Part shown: piece after piece, positions 22,279-36,700 of the stretch
Layout of the letters: each line of letters starts with the position of its first letter
Position numbering within the stretch: position 1 is the stretch's first letter
Source: Haemonchus contortus
Taxonomy: Eukaryota; Nematoda; Chromadorea; Rhabditida; Trichostrongylidae
Assembly: GCA_000469685.2 (NCBI GenBank)
Contig: LS997567.1
Span: 1,824,743 to 1,888,742, forward strand
Length of the DNA: 64,000 nucleotides
Reading direction: 5' to 3'
Notes under the pieces: model-generated
Seen by the model: the letters and a program-made list of their open reading frames with translations, nothing else
Database searches by the model: none
What the model was told of the DNA's origin: nothing
Made by a program: the position numbers and the translations under genes

Positions 22279-25200
22279 TCAAGCTTTCATTTCTTGAATC
22301 TGTTTGATTAAGTACGCCTTCTCATCGTTAAACTGCTCGTCATCGGTACGCTCCGTATGGAATTGTGCAAGAAAATCGACCTTAAATTTTGTTGATAGAT
22401 TGAAAATACCGGATCCTTCTTTGTGAATAAAGAGAGAGAGAGAGCAGGGACCATTTCCGAGGGTTTACCCCTTTTATTTCTTTAAAGTAGTCATTAACGT
22501 TCTAGTACTTCCAAGGGGTTTGCAAGCCATATACTACATGAACCTCTCAAAAAATGTTAATGTTCACTGAAAAAAAGCTTTCCATAAACTTCTAAGGTGG
22601 GAAACCTCAGCTCATGGCTTTTCTCGAATCTTATGGCCACAAAAATTTCTATAAACACTATCGTAGCACGTCCCACTAAACTATTTTATACGTACTTAGC
22701 AGTAGCCTCAGGGCAGAAATGATTAAGGAGAAACTGAGGTGGCTAGTGATTGAAAGTGAGCATGTCGCCTTTCACTGACTAGTGGCCTCAGTCCTCCATG
22801 ACTCACACTGTTTACAAAGATTATTGAGCCATGAAAGGAGTTGGGGGCTCGCGAATTTCCACGGGACGCCTGGCTTTTCCCCCATTGATCGACTTGTGAC
22901 GCGAGTAAACTACTACCAAAACACTCGTTTGTTCCAGATAATCCATCCAGTTTTTACAATCAGTCGGCCTTGACGAAACATTTTGTCACCAAGCCGAAAA
23001 GTGCTACACGTCACTAACCAGTTTTTCTCGATTTCTCAACAAAATATCGGCAATCGGCCGAGGTTTGTTAGGATTGGCCACAAAAACCTGAAAATGCTAT
23101 TCGCATCATAGCACATGGTGAAGAAACGAAGAAAAAGCTGAACTTACTTTGAACACATGAAACGCTTCGAATTGTATACTGCGGCTTTTCTCTCGTAGCA
23201 ATTCCATCATCAACTTGAGATTTTCAGGATTTGAAATATACCTGGTCATCACGTTGAAATTATGTCGATCCAAAAGCAGTTCGCCAAGCAGCTATAACAT
23301 TGGCATTGAAAGGTGTTCTTATGAAATGTACAAATGCTTTTCAAACTAAAAGACTGTTGCGCTAAAAGAAAGGCTCAACGGAAAGGAGGGTTGGATGAAT
23401 TTTGTGCAACAACCTTCGATTTCACAGTAATGAAGGCTTTCATTTCTTGTTAATCTGCTACAAAGATGGGGCACATGCAAGTCAATTAAGGATGGTAGGC
23501 GAACCAGAGCTACCAGCCCAGGATTTGGTACGTACCAAGGGGAATAATTGGTAATTCAAACAGGTGAGACATGTTTAAAGGGTTCAAAAATAATGGGGGG
23601 GGGACATGAATTCTCAATTTTCTGTTGGAGCAAGGTGTCGTTCAAAGTATCAATACTTCTATTTGTAAGCAAATATCAAAGAGTTATGTTTAAATCTTAA
23701 CAGATTCGCGGTTGGAATGAGGCCCGGAACATTATTCACTTTTCCACAACACTGTAACTTGAACAAGCTCAAGAACTGAATGATCCCTCAGTAGAAGTCC
23801 TTGAATTTGATACAATCTAAAGAGGGATTTGAGGCACAAGATTGCCAGGTCAAGGAAGAGTCAGTTTGAAGTTTACGGTTCGATGTAGTTGCAGCATGTT
23901 TCCTGTGGTAAACGAATCCAACCAACATGATCGGCTGTTAATAATGGTTGTCGGTGAGAAATGGGAGCTAGAATGGGTCCCAAAAGCGAATCGTTGCAAT
24001 GGGGGCTAACATAGATCAATGGGATGGACAGATGGAACAATATTGCACAAGACAATCTCCCTGACTACGGTCCAAGAGCACAACAAATAGAAAATGACAT
24101 ACATATAGACAAACCATGCTTTGGTACCATGGTATATGAGTATCTAGCAATACTCAACAAAAAGCAACAAGGAAGAGCTCGAAAAAAGGGATCATCTCAG
24201 TAGAACAAATTAAAATGTAGACAAACTTATTATGAATAAAAATGAAAAATACTATTAATTCAAAAACGGAATCTTGATTGTACTTGAAAAGGTATCGAAA
24301 AACGCTTGCTTTGGTAAAATCTGCGATGCAAATTACTTACTTTAAGTGATTGTCGTCTTGTAACATAGTTATCAGAGTTGAGCAGTTTCTGGTACTCGGT
24401 GAAAAAACGGTCGTAATTTGCGTCCAAGAATTCAGCACACAACGTCTTATGTCGTGTGATCAAATCCTAAAATTGATGTCTTTGTCAACAATTTGTCATG
24501 AAGCATGGTTACCATGTTAACATTTGAATTTCATGTACTCAGACTCGATTCCGTCACGGAGAGTTCAATGCATGCAGGCACCGTCGAAAATCCATTCGCC
24601 TTTACAGCACGTGAAATGCACGCAATAAATGAGGACAAAATGGCGATGAGACCAGTTTACCAAAAAGATATGTGAAAATGTTACTAAATAGTAGGGTCAG
24701 GAAGAGAAAATAAATGAAAAATAAGTTAAAGACATTTTAATAGTCTCAAAATAACGTTAGCGGTATTCCATTTGGCTTCGCGAAGTGCGGCGAAAAACAA
24801 CGATTAAAAGAAAAAATAATGAATCAAATCAAGTGACATCAAAAGCGTTCAGTTTCATGGTTCGGTGCCAACTTCAGCTGGACATAGTACTATGTTATAC
24901 GTGTGAGTACTGGCGAGTTACGACTGAAAAGCTCCCACGAAGCTGAGGGCAAATGAAGACTCGGTCGTACCCATAAAGCGCAAGTAAGTTTTCAGTCCGG
25001 AGTTCGATGTTTCTAGCATAAGCAACTGAGGAGCCCTGGGACGAGCTCCACTACTAGTTTACCATTCCAAGATTGAGGAAACGTTATTTCGAGACTGTTT
25101 TTGGTTAGAGGCACTGAAACCTCTCAACAGGAACACAAAAGGCGATGAATCGGAGACGTAAATACTACCCAAAATAGTCTATAGCGTCATAGAACCCATA

Positions 25201-27123
25201 CCTACTAAAGCCTGCCTTACTGTTGTTGTTTCAATAGCAGCACGCTCATAAACGGTACCTTCCAATGGGACAGAATAAAATTGGAACAAGAATGAAGCCA
25301 CATGTCGCAGACTTTCGAAAGCTATTCCACAAGAGCCCTCCCTTTAGCTATGTGTTCATTGCGAATGAATCCCTTGAGTGACATCAAAATCAATTGCAAC
25401 TCGATACTAGAACAGTATGAATATTGTTTAAAATCAAATACAACATAGATCCACGAGTCGGAACAGATTACTCAAAGCCCAACAGAATAATACCGAATTT
25501 TATAACAAACCTATATCATACCCTCATATAGTGGAAAGAAATTTCGAACACACCTTGAACGTCGCGAAGGCATCTGAAGCAATGTCGAAAGCGGATAACT
25601 CGACATACGTGAAGAATTTGTAGAAGGATTCATGCTGTAGCAAAATCTAAAACAAAATTCCTTTGAACTCATGAAACTAAAGCAACTCGAGAAGGTATAT
25701 GGGAGACCTTGGCTAACTGATCATGACGAATACATTCACGTAACATGTGGCCACATGTCACAGCAATGTCACCATTTTGATAGCTAAATAACACCATAAC
25801 TGCAGTGAATAAACAGTGTAACATCTTTAACAAACGGCAAAAAACCACACTGTTAGAGAATTCGAAGAAAAACTTACCCATTGACGAGAAGAACTAGCAT
25901 TTCGGGACGGGCACCTAGGTATTCTACAGTGGGTGAACGAGTTCCAATCTGTCTTCGAAGAAGATTGTTGAAAATTTGTGCAACATCCTGGAAACGCTCC
26001 GATAAATCGTAATAGAAAATGGATAGTAAACAATAAAGTTTACCTTTTTACTTTCAAAATCCAACTTGGCCAAGTTTTTTATTAGCATCGGTAGCACATT
26101 AGCATTATACGTTTCCTGAGCGAGCTGTGCAACCTAAACTCAAGGTAAAACTCTAATAATAAAATTACATTAATAACATAAGCGCCTTTACATCAAAACG
26201 CAGAAAATTATAAAGAATTTCATAGCGAATGATCTCAAATCGATCGGTTTCAGTTTTGAATACCTGCTCGCTATGAGGATCCTGCGTTTCAGACCCGTAA
26301 ATAATGCTTTTAACCATCTGCAACCATTTGTTCACCTCTTCAACGGCTTTATCGCCCTTTTTATCGCCTTGAGTCTGAAAAGCGTCTGTTTACAGAAAGT
26401 AACTACCTTCATTGGAATCACTTTATAATACAACTTTTCACAAGGAGAACCATCTTGAAGAAGCGGAGGAAAATGCCGTACACGCCATCTTGTGGTACCA
26501 AGCACAGTGCTGGATCTTCACAATTAACTTATAAATTCGGGAGGCTTCTTTATTGTATACACTTGTAAAACAAAAAAGATAATTAGTCCTCATCTAAGCC
26601 TTGTTGACATACTAACCGATCGATTCATGAGTCAAGACATCGATTTACCACAGTAGTACAATGGAATAATGAAGTGGTAAACGAACTAGGGGCCATACGC
26701 AGAGTCTAACCCATTTGGAGGGGATTTCATGAGCTGGGGTGTGGCTTGGTCTGCATCGAATCAGAGCGAGATTGAGCACGTAAACTTCGGTGGACATCCA
26801 ATTAACTTTTACTGTGTCTAACATATTGTGCAGATTTATGAGAACATCACCATTCTTTTATTTGTACTGTCCGGCACTTTTCCAGATGGTCAGCCCAAAA
26901 AATTCTGGATTCTTGTGAAGGACCACAATAATTAACACAGTTTCGGATTAAAAATACATAAGAAGTTGTGTAAATTCAGAACCAAAATGTCAGATGAATA
27001 AAGAAATTTCGCAAAAAAAAACTACAATGACGTCACCTTCTCGACAGCAACAAGAGCCTCTTTCAGATTTTTCACCACATCGGCTGGAGACTTGTGTGAT
27101 TTACCGAATATGGGAAGAGGCAT
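22279..27123 (-). CDS. mop-25: MO25/CAB39 scaffold protein of the LKB1-STRAD and GCK kinase complexes
   Basis: Exons from the start downwards: 27037-27123, 26192-26374, 26044-26133, 25878-25987, 25708-25783, 25554-25646, 24341-24466, 23148-23291, 23019-23087, 22279-22380. They keep phase throughout and give 359 aa, slightly more than the roughly 340 aa typical of the family. The N-terminus [20 protein letters not shown] is diagnostic for MO25. Further conserved blocks are [63 protein letters not shown] and [14 protein letters not shown]. The fold is a helical, armadillo-like repeat. It stabilises the pseudokinase STRAD with LKB1 and activates STE20-type kinases in cytoplasm. The insert TQGDKKGDK after exon 1 explains part of the extra length. 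Nematodes carry several paralogues (mop-25.1 to .3); which one this is was not resolved. Confidence 0.95.
22430..22444. repeat. (AG)n microsatellite
   Basis: A short uninterrupted AG run inside the last intron of the MO25 gene. Confidence 0.8.
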
Positions 27124-30100
27124 ACCTTTGAAAAAACGAAGAAACTGATTCAATCACATCAAAACTTTCCAAAGTAAAAAGAATCACGAACATCAATACG
27201 AGCATGCTGAGGAGATTCCCTAAAACATTGCACCCTGGGCTTCTACTCAATTGAGTAAACCGACCGGAAAGCATTCTATCTGTCAGTTCGATTGAAGTAA
27301 AAGACATCGTAAGAAACGGTAAAACAGATGGCAAGAATGAAACAGTATTGAGCTATAATGGCTAATAATGAAAAGGGAATATATGAATGCCTTGAAAACC
27401 CCTTCAGAACAAAATTGACCGTTAAGCATAGCCAAAATGAGCTCCCACTTTACGACCACCCGTATAAAATCATAAAAGTGTGAAAAGACATCAATAAAGT
27501 CGACAAATCGATCGGTATACGAAGTGCAACGAGCGGACGAAATCGGCCAACGCTATGATTATACATAGAGGATGCGCCACGATCAGAAATGGCAAATCAA
27601 AGTTTCACGTACCCACACACCCATACAGAAGACAAATACAGTCTTTGATACTGAATTAACTATGTACAAAACAAATCTTACTGCTAAATGTTCCATCATA
27701 CGTTGCTCGCACAATCACACTTATGAGCGTTCTATTTGCTTCAAGAAACCTTCTTAAGTTCAATAACTTCTTCCATCAAAAGTAGAAGTAATTTTTAACC
27801 TAGTTCTCAAATACAAAACAATTTCAATCGCATTTTATAGAAATATATGGTCGTAACTTCTTTTTGTCAACAGGAATTTGCTGCGACGACTGTCACAAAG
27901 AACGAAGATGAGCGCCTTCCGTTTGTTGTTTCGACATGTCGAGCAGCGTAGTAAAAAATGTGAATTAAAGCGAAATTTTATATATAACCTACTTAACAGA
28001 CAAGGAAAACACTATTTATGTTAATGACGATTTCAAAAAAAATCGACGGTGGGACTTATAACATTAGCATTGAGTAAAATTACATAGAAATATTACGAAT
28101 TTGAAACGGATGCGATGTTGAATTTCGCAATTCCATGGGCGTCCCCCTTCAGAATGACCACTTCTTGTTGAAGTTTTCTGGGCTATAGAATCATTGCAAT
28201 TTACATTATAAAGGTAGAAGCTGGCAATGTGCTTTCCCATTCACAGTATTTGGAAACAACCTTGCATTTAAGAAGTAATAGGCCTAAGCCCAAGTGCACT
28301 AGTAAAACTACTCAAAATTTGAATTTTTTAAATTCGAAACTCCAAATGAATTGCAGGAAAAAGTGATCTTTTGCTCAATCAATCAACTACGCCTATCAGA
28401 TTCGGGTTCCATTTTCAGCACGTATCGGATTTGAGAGGTTCGAATAATATTGGAACCCAACTTTTTTATAAAACTAATACAGTTGAATTACAAAAAGTTA
28501 ACGTGAAATTTGATCGCGACCGACCATATGTTACGTGAAAAGAAGAGGACAGTAGTTCTTTGTTTCCGCGTCCTTACATGTGCGGTTTGCCGTTTCGTGA
28601 CCGCGCGCCTAATCGTCACGTGTTCTGCACGTGTTGAAGGGGACACATTACGAATTCATCAAAGAAATAGTATTAGTTGATCCCGGCCGAGTATACCTGA
28701 GGAAAGTTCCTTGTCTGTTTGGTGAAACAGTTCAAAATGGGTGTGCAGGGGGATTGTTTTGCATATCGATCGATTCCAATAACGAATTGTGAATAGCGAG
28801 GGCGATGACCTTTCAAACTCGGGCTCCATTTTGTCATGTTCGTGTTGATTCCCTCGAAAACAAAATGTGGACTTACATAGTGATGGACTGGTTAACAACG
28901 TTGAATTCCATCATTTTGTAAATAACATTTAATTTTGAAACATTCAAAAGAGAGTGGCTGACTTTAGGAAAGGAGCATTTGATGTTCGAAAGTTGTGCAC
29001 CTCTCAGAAACAGGCTTGCTTCAGAATTCATGAGAGCGGAGTTTTCCACCAGAACGGCGTGCCGCACTCGCCGCATTCGACCGTGCGCAGTCGTGCGCCA
29101 TGAAGGAGATTTGAATTCCCAGCGGGAAGTTACGGTAGTTGCCGCGAAATCACTGCCGCTTGCCTTAGGGAATAGGTCACCCGAAAATTGTAATTCGGTA
29201 AACTGAATAGCGGATTTTTTTCTTGGAAATCGCCCGAAAGTAAAAAAAAAGTGCCGTTAAGTAGTAGCTCAGCATCAATGTTTATGAAGTATGGAACCAT
29301 TGAAATATATGTTTATATCTGAATAGTACACACATATACCATTGAATTTTACTACAGTATCGCAAAATATACCAGTTACAAAAGCAAATTTCAGCAGTAA
29401 TATAGGATATTATTTAATAAAAGATACTATTTAATAAAACTTATTAGTAATCACCGGCAGACGCTAGCAGTACATAACGTCCGGGCACCTCGTGAACTTG
29501 TAAAAAACGACGTAAAAAGAAAGATGACATTAGTCGATAGTGTCGATGTGGGAGGAGGGGGGGGGGGTGGAAGTTCTGGCTTTCAAAATCGGGTCTCTTG
29601 CGGAAATTCATGCATATATCTGCGAGGAGCTCCCTGTTCGTAGTCTGTATGCTGTACTTGGTATTACTAGGTCAGATTTCAGAAAAAATACAAAATAGTC
29701 ATATATTCAATTGCTCGCCTTACATGAACTCTGATCAGTGGGTAAAAGCTTTATGAAAGAATTCCATTGAATAAAATTGTCTGAAAAAAAATTGAACATT
29801 TGCAAGAGCGTTTTAGCTTTAGGCGCGTTCAAAGTTGGCGCAGATCGGCAAGCGGATCGGCGAATCCGCGAAACAAACTTTGAATACATATGGATTAAGT
29901 TCCTTCTTTGATGACTCAGAGAACCGAGTGGTAGGAAGCGACAAGTCAGCGAGAGAAATTAGATGCAAATCGATTACTTCATCACGGGACGGCTCCATGT
30001 GCCTTTCTTTTCCCATTCTCATTTTCTTATAACGAATTCGCAGAGCGGCGCAAGCATGTCGTTTCTTTCGCCGATTTTCTTATTCTTCGATTGGCTAGTT

Positions 30101-30889
30101 CAGAGCAAGCTCGGTCCTCAACGCGATTATCGATCGAGTACGCTAGCGGTTACGCGCCGCGCCTTGTATGGAAAGAGCGTAGAAAGTATGAAGAAAAGAA
30201 AGTGAAGAATCTTTGTTTCTGCCTGGTCGCGAGCCAAGCTTCCCATTCACGAGCAAAAAAAAGACTAAGAACAAAAACTTCATTGAAGCCCCTATATAAT
30301 AAGAGGCGTAAATTGGAGACAGATCAATAATCAGTTGTAAAGAGACCGTAATCTATTACAGAACGGATTGCTGGCCAGTCTGGCAGGGCATCCGAGCACC
30401 AAACTCGGTCTCTCCAATGCTCAAGAAGGGCTACAGAAGATTGGACCACGTCTACAATAATGTCGTGTTGCTTATCAAATCAAGCCGTCGATCTGGACAG
30501 AGGGAAGAAACACTGAAGAAAAGCAGTAGATTGTATCAGTTCATTCTACTACTTAGATCGAACAGACGCCATTTCATTCCTTGAACTCCTAAAAAAAGGT
30601 TTACCGGTAACCAGGCTCACTGAATGGACAATTCTTTTAACAGTTATCAGAAGTTTAAGCTACAGTGTTGGCCAATCCCTTTCCGAGATAGGCTTCGCAA
30701 TCGAGCCTCATTGGGAACTGTTACACTAGTTTCCCCCCGAAACTGGGTTTCCTACAATTATCCGAAGCTTCTCGCATTCGAGACCGTATCCCGTACCAGT
30801 TTAGCTACAGCGCAGGAAAGAGAGACTTGGATGACCAGGATTCGATTCGGGACAGCAGAGCCATAAAAGCTAAACTACCTCCTTTCCCA
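27124..30889. other. Intergenic stretch, no gene recognised
   Basis: This is the upstream flank of MO25 and beyond. A G run sits at about 29556-29569, and a GC-richer patch at about 28560-28630 carries CACGTG. Frames are short and unsupported. The segment 30355-30870 looks like decayed repeat DNA, and one stretch near 30831 (GGATTCGATTC) resembles a B box. No tRNA fold could be completed. Confidence 0.4.
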
Positions 30890-30949
30890 TTATGTATTGA
30901 TGTTCAGAGAAAGAAATGAACTAAAATAGTGCAGAACCGATGCCAAGTT

Positions 30950-31530
30950 TGACCATTCAGATGGCTGATCGATGCGCCAATTTTCGACACTGCTTTCCTC
31001 CCAGTTTTACCCAGCTTTCACGCACGCCTTGGTGACTTGAACTCTACCGAAAGCAGGATGAACATTCAGTCAGCGTCAATCAACGCGCTTTGGGAAGGGC
31101 GATGTTCGGAATTTCCCTATACACGCAAGTGCGGAAGGGAACCCGGAGTTGCGAGCCCTGTCAACGAACGAAGATCAGGAAGCCGTTGAATAAGACAAGA
31201 AATCGAAATTCAGGTGGGCCAGACACGTTATGCGATATAGTGATGACCGTTGGACCAGGGCGGTTACTGACTGATCCCTCGAGATGTCAAACGAAGACCA
31301 GGACGGCCGCCAACGCGATGGTCAGACTACTTCACGAATGCTCTGAACGAAAGGAATGTTAGACCTTGTGTCCCTGAATCAAGGACGATTCACTAGAACA
31401 CTCTGGCTCGTGACTGGAATGGAGACGTTACTAGCGCTCGCTCGAGAAAATCGATGATCAACGGGACGACAGGTGATACAGGTGAATTACTAGATTCTAG
31501 TACTCAGAACAAATAAATAAATGGGCGAAG
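30950..31530 (+). mobile_element. RTE-type non-LTR retrotransposon, decayed 3' end
   Basis: Fragments in several frames match the C-terminal end of nematode RTE endonuclease/reverse transcriptase proteins. KQDEHSVSVNQRALGRAMFG precedes ISLYTQVRKGTRS, then FRWARHVMRYSDDRWTRAVT, a stop, then after a frameshift [20 protein letters not shown]. The segment ends in GAGAAAATCGATGATCAACG and a short AAATAAATAAATGG tail. Stops and frameshifts make it a dead copy, and the 5' part, with the reverse transcriptase core, is absent. This is typical 5' truncation. Family recognition is from memory of the protein pattern. Confidence 0.75.
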
Positions 31531-31559
31531 GTTGAATATTGACAACTGACGTCACTATC

Positions 31560-31640
31560 ATAGGCATGGTTCGAGGATCAAACCCCAAAAAGATCCCTAC
31601 CAGAGCAAACCAGCCTCTCCATATTTCCAGTAACCGTACG
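31560..31640 (+). repeat. Possible SINE-like fragment, copy 5
   Basis: GGTTCGAGGATCAAACCCC resembles a B box, and the following ACCAGCCTCTCC echoes the order seen at 8820-8870. Similarity is short, so this is tentative. Confidence 0.25.
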
Positions 31641-33702
31641 AAATGGCTATTCATTATGTCGGTTGAGTCACTGCTAAAATGCCATTGATGAAATAACGAG
31701 CATCAAACTGTAATAGTCAACAAACTGTTACTTCGAAGGAGAAAATAACTTTGAAGAGAAGACAGCCCGAGAGATATATAACCAGCAATCTCAGATTGTA
31801 CAGCATTACAATAATCTCCTGCTCTCTAGGCTCCTCGAGAAGGCCTTCTTTGGAGAGTTCCCTACCCTGCAGGATTGTCATGCACATGGAAGGGCATGTC
31901 CAGGGCGAAAAGAAAGAGGAGCTGGGTAAGCTACGGTACTTTTTCCGCAACGCGACCGTACGCCTAGGGCTCATGTAATAAGTACGTGACCAGGTCCGAG
32001 ATGACTTCTCGATTTAAGCAATTATGAGGCATCATCAAAAATGTGGCTAACCTTACTAATACATTTAATAGTAAAGGACAACAACTTTGACGACCAATAT
32101 CATCAGGGAAAAATCATGTTTAACATTTAGCGTGGGTTTTGTTTCGTAAAGATAGATGATTCGACCAAATTTTTTAGCAATGAGTCAGATGCTCGTCACT
32201 GATTTTGATATCTGCTATATCTGCTCATGATTCAGAAGATAAATTCCTTTAACAGTCACTCAGAAGACACGTCAAAACAAAGTAATGGTAGACGTCAATC
32301 GAGATTACTTCAAATCGTTACTGCTTAAGAGATCGAAGACTGTTAGGACAGAAAAGAAAGAGTTCCACAGAACAGCACCATGACGACATCAATGAAATAA
32401 GTGGCACCAAAGGAACAGCAGGACTCAAAGTCCTACCGTAATACTTATGGTGGAATAAGTATTGTTGGGCCAATGAAGTGAGTCGCCGGTGTCTCGTCTG
32501 ACTGATTTTTGTCATTTTTAAAAAAGTAGTAAAGTAGTAGGAGTTCAAAAATGAATTGGATGGTAGTTTTCTTATAACGAAGAAAAGAGAGAGAGCTACA
32601 AGCTTCAGTGTTGCTATGCGCAAAAGGACAGTTAGAGCTATCAGGGGGAATCACGGAGGGGCCAACAGATTTTTCAGCCCATGAGCACGGTCCATAAATT
32701 ACTCTGCAGTAACTCTCCGAACTACTTTTTCCTAACTCATGCCATCACCAACAGAACCCCAAAATTAGCTAATTAATCATGTCAGGGCCTTCCGTTTTAT
32801 ACAGATGGGAAGTAGGCGTACTGTCACAATGAACCGACCTAGTTCCTAGGTACGGTAACGTCGTTTACGGACCATCACTCCAAACTGTCAGCGCTGTGGC
32901 ACTGTATCGTAGCCACTCAAAGACCACATGTATCTGTTACCAAGTATAAACACATTCTTCAAAAAGTTCAGCCCAGAAATAAAGTCCTGTTCGTTGTTTG
33001 CGATGTATTCAGAATTGTTCTCGACAACAAGCAGACCACAGAATGCAAAAAAAATCCTCTGAAGTTCCGATGGTTCTAAGAATGTCGTCGGTAATTCGTT
33101 ACCTGTCCGACTGCATTCTAAAAGAGTCATTAAACAATTTTTATTGAGATGTACCACATTTTATAAGCATTATAGAACTTTATACTATGCACCGAGCATT
33201 TTATTTCAAATTATTACCGGTATTAGAAGATTAAAGCAATAATCATTTTAGAAGTTGGTTTTCTTTTTTGCTAGAGAAATTTCTGAAAATTCACGAAAGG
33301 ATAGGATTCACCGGACAGATTCAAAGGGGATGTCAATCGGGATGATCAGCAAACAATTACAAAAAGGGAAAAAAACAAAAATCTTTTTTCGTTGAACAAA
33401 TCCTAGCGACATAGTCGCTGTAAAGGAGGAGAATTAGGCGGTAGAAAATGGTGAAGACGTAGGGAAATAAGGACGTACTGAATCACCGCACCTGTCAACA
33501 ACTTGACTATGGTAACCGTATTACAAGTCGCGATCGCTAACTATATGTGTTTCTATGAAAAAACAAACAAACAAACAAACAACAACATGTGGTAACGCTG
33601 CAGATCACTGTGCAACTACAACTAGAGACGTGCATATAAACTTAATGGTGATTAAGCGACCACAAAAAAGAAAGGAAAAAGGGCACCGGACTAGGAAAAC
33701 GC
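31641..33702. other. Intergenic stretch, no gene recognised
   Basis: AT-rich DNA downstream of the transporter gene. A (CAAA)n run lies near 33562-33582. No exon could be supported. Confidence 0.45.
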
Positions 33703-36700
33703 CTATTGAAGAAGTGGGGCAGCCGTTTCGGTATGCGTCCGTTCGGCATCTTCAACGACACGATCGACGTCCTTCAGTGGTATGTCTGGAAGTGGATCGT
33801 CCTGTAAGGTACCGCCATAAACCATCAGCACACTTGTCAGGATGCCCATTGCCAGTGCCTGAAACGAAGTTCATCAGTTCCGCCCTACTCACCAAATTTA
33901 ACATCCTAACAGGGGAAGGATGCACATCCTGGATGATTACTACGTAACAGACCCGCGTTCCGCCCAGCTATCCCCTGCTTACTATACCTCAGTGCGATTA
34001 ACATAAAGCTAATCAGTTTATCACAGAATTTGCCTCGTTTTCTTCCTCAGGCCCGCTGAGGCTCAGCCGGCGATTACCCTTCCTAGCCGTGAACTGCAGT
34101 TGACGAGATTTCTCCGTATAAGTTCATTACCCAGAAATATCTTTGGAGTTAGCATAGGCCGCTCATGAAGAGTTAGCCGTCAGCTCAGTTACAGCAATGC
34201 TACAAGTTGTCCCAAGCCAGAATAATTGGACAAAACAACATTTTCTGGGAAGCTAACTTCACCAGTCGCAATTAGCAATTCAGCCGCGTTCGGCCGGACG
34301 GAAATGCGTCCGAATGACCAACAGACCACCCCTATACTCGCGAATTAGGCTAGATCAGAGCTTACTCAGAATCCTTATGTGAAAGCATTGTGAGCTCATA
34401 CGAGCTGAAACAAAGATGTTTTCAATGTCAGTAATTGAAAAAGTTTGACTACATAGAAAAAAACCAGTCAGCTGCGAATGTTCCGGGACATTCATGGCAG
34501 CATTTCATTAAAAAACCGTCGGCAAACATAATTTGGAAAAAAAATAGAATACACACTTTTTGCGTTACCCGGTATTAAAATATTGCTGTCACAAAGGACA
34601 ACTTCCCATTTGGACTCAAGTTTTTGGCCTCCAAAAGTTTCAAAAAAGGAAAAAATCATCTTTAGGGAAGCGATCCCATTCTTCAACTTTGGAAGATATC
34701 CATCATAAGCTTTAGTTTACTTCAAACTCAACTCAATAACATCCAACGCTACTAAAATATAAAACCCTTACCTGTCCAATAATAGAGAACGTCAGGAAGA
34801 GATCCGCAAGCAATTTGTTGGAATAAAGCAAGCAACTCCCACTCTGGAATATTTGAATTACAGGAAAAGTAAAGTAGCAGAGTAATCATAACTTCAGCAC
34901 AGAACAAAAACGCAGACTTTGCTTAAAGGGCATCCTTTAGAAACAAGGGCACGAAGCATTTTTCCCCACGGTCGCACACCCATTTTTAACAGATAAATCT
35001 GGTCACGCTTGGTGGAGGAGTATTATAAGCATGACTAGGTTTACAAGTGCTAAATTGATCCGAAACTATTTCGTATAAGCCGGATATTCATCACAAAAAG
35101 TCGATAAAAGCTGTTATGATATGTTTCCCTTTCTTCCATTGTTGCATCGGTAAAAAGATAGATTTTTTCAGGGGGTACGTAAAAATGTACAAGTTGAAAT
35201 CTGTTTGCTGGGTCAAAACCAAAAAGTAAACAGCTCAAATGAGAATGAGCTGCTGTAAAACTCGCAGAATGTTCCCTCGGAACACATGATTTCTCAGCTT
35301 AGTTGGAAGTAACAGCCCTGTCCCTATGGCGGACATTAATCTTTCTCATGCTTATGTTTTCCACCAACAAGCCGATGATTAGCAGGAAGTAGTTAGAGCG
35401 GATGAAAAACAATAATCACCTCTGAGTCACCACAGGGTTCCGATTGATATCGAATACAGCTCACGTCAAACATCCAACCAAAGAGAACTGGTGCTGGAAT
35501 GGTTCCTACGACACGTACCAGAATTCCCTGAATACCCAGCGCGAATGATCGCTCATTGTAGTCCACCGTTCTAAAAAAACGCGTCGAGTTTGTCAGCAAC
35601 TAGTAACAATGATTGAAAGAGTGACAGTTTAACGAATATGTCAATCACCTCAGAATTACCGATATAATTGGAACGCCGACAGCAAACGTGCAAAGAGACA
35701 ATGGAGCAAACATTATCAGAAATCCTAGCAGTCCTTTACATTTCGATTCACATAGGCCTTTTTTTACCTGCTTAACTCGAAGACGTGGGGTTTCCACTAC
35801 ACAAGAACAATTTGTATACACCTAAATTGAAGTCATAATCATATCGCCCTACAAAGTTTACAAGTAAATACAACTTACCTTTTGCATAGGTGTGTAAGGC
35901 TCTGAACATCCAGCGAAACATGGCGAATAATAAGAAAGCTGCCGGCCATCTACGAACTCAGCACAAACCGGGCGAAATTCAGCTTCACTGCACAGACAAT
36001 GCGAGTTACATGGGCTTCGTAACGACGGCTCAACATCCGAGTAATTACCCATGGAAATGTGACCATCTCTGGAAAATACAGGCCGTCAGAAAGCGGAGGA
36101 TAAGAGAGCAATTAAAAATGTTTTTGAAATACTAATAAAGCAGCAAAATTTGAATGTGAACGATTCAATTTTCGACGGAAAACTGAAGTCGTAAAGGACG
36201 GTTTTTGTTAAAAATAAAAGTAATAGAAAAAATATACTCACCGATCCGGATATGTTGTTTCTACGCCGACGAGAGGATCATGTGGGCAATATATGAGATA
36301 CATTGGGGTGAGTACCAACGAGACGAAAAGTAAACCAACAGCAAGTTTGAGTGTTGTTACACAATTCAATCGGAAATACTGTACTATGAAACCGGAAATC
36401 ATGCAACCAATTCCAGCCATGGGGACCATAATGCATCCTAAACCTTTATAGCACCGGTTGTAAACATATAAAAAATTTGAACGACAGCCTATGAACTTAA
36501 ATAATTATTACATACTGGGGTTCTTCATTGTAACGCACCTATCAAGAGACTCGATCTGCTTGGTGGTACATTAAACTGCCTTTCCAGGTATTTTGACATG
36601 AACGATGATGCACCAGTGACAACAAGACCTACCAAAAGGCAGATAAATAAGGAATGAAAAAATAAATTTAATCAAACGATCCCAAACTAACTGTCGATCG

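Noticed and set aside
25669..26033. Minus-strand frames of 68-70 codons within the MO25 gene
   Set aside because: Alternative-frame shadows of MO25 exons 4 and 5.
30790..30870. Possible tRNA with B-box-like GGATTCGATTCGGG
   Set aside because: The flanking sequence does not form the acceptor and anticodon stems, so it is at best a pseudogene or SINE remnant.
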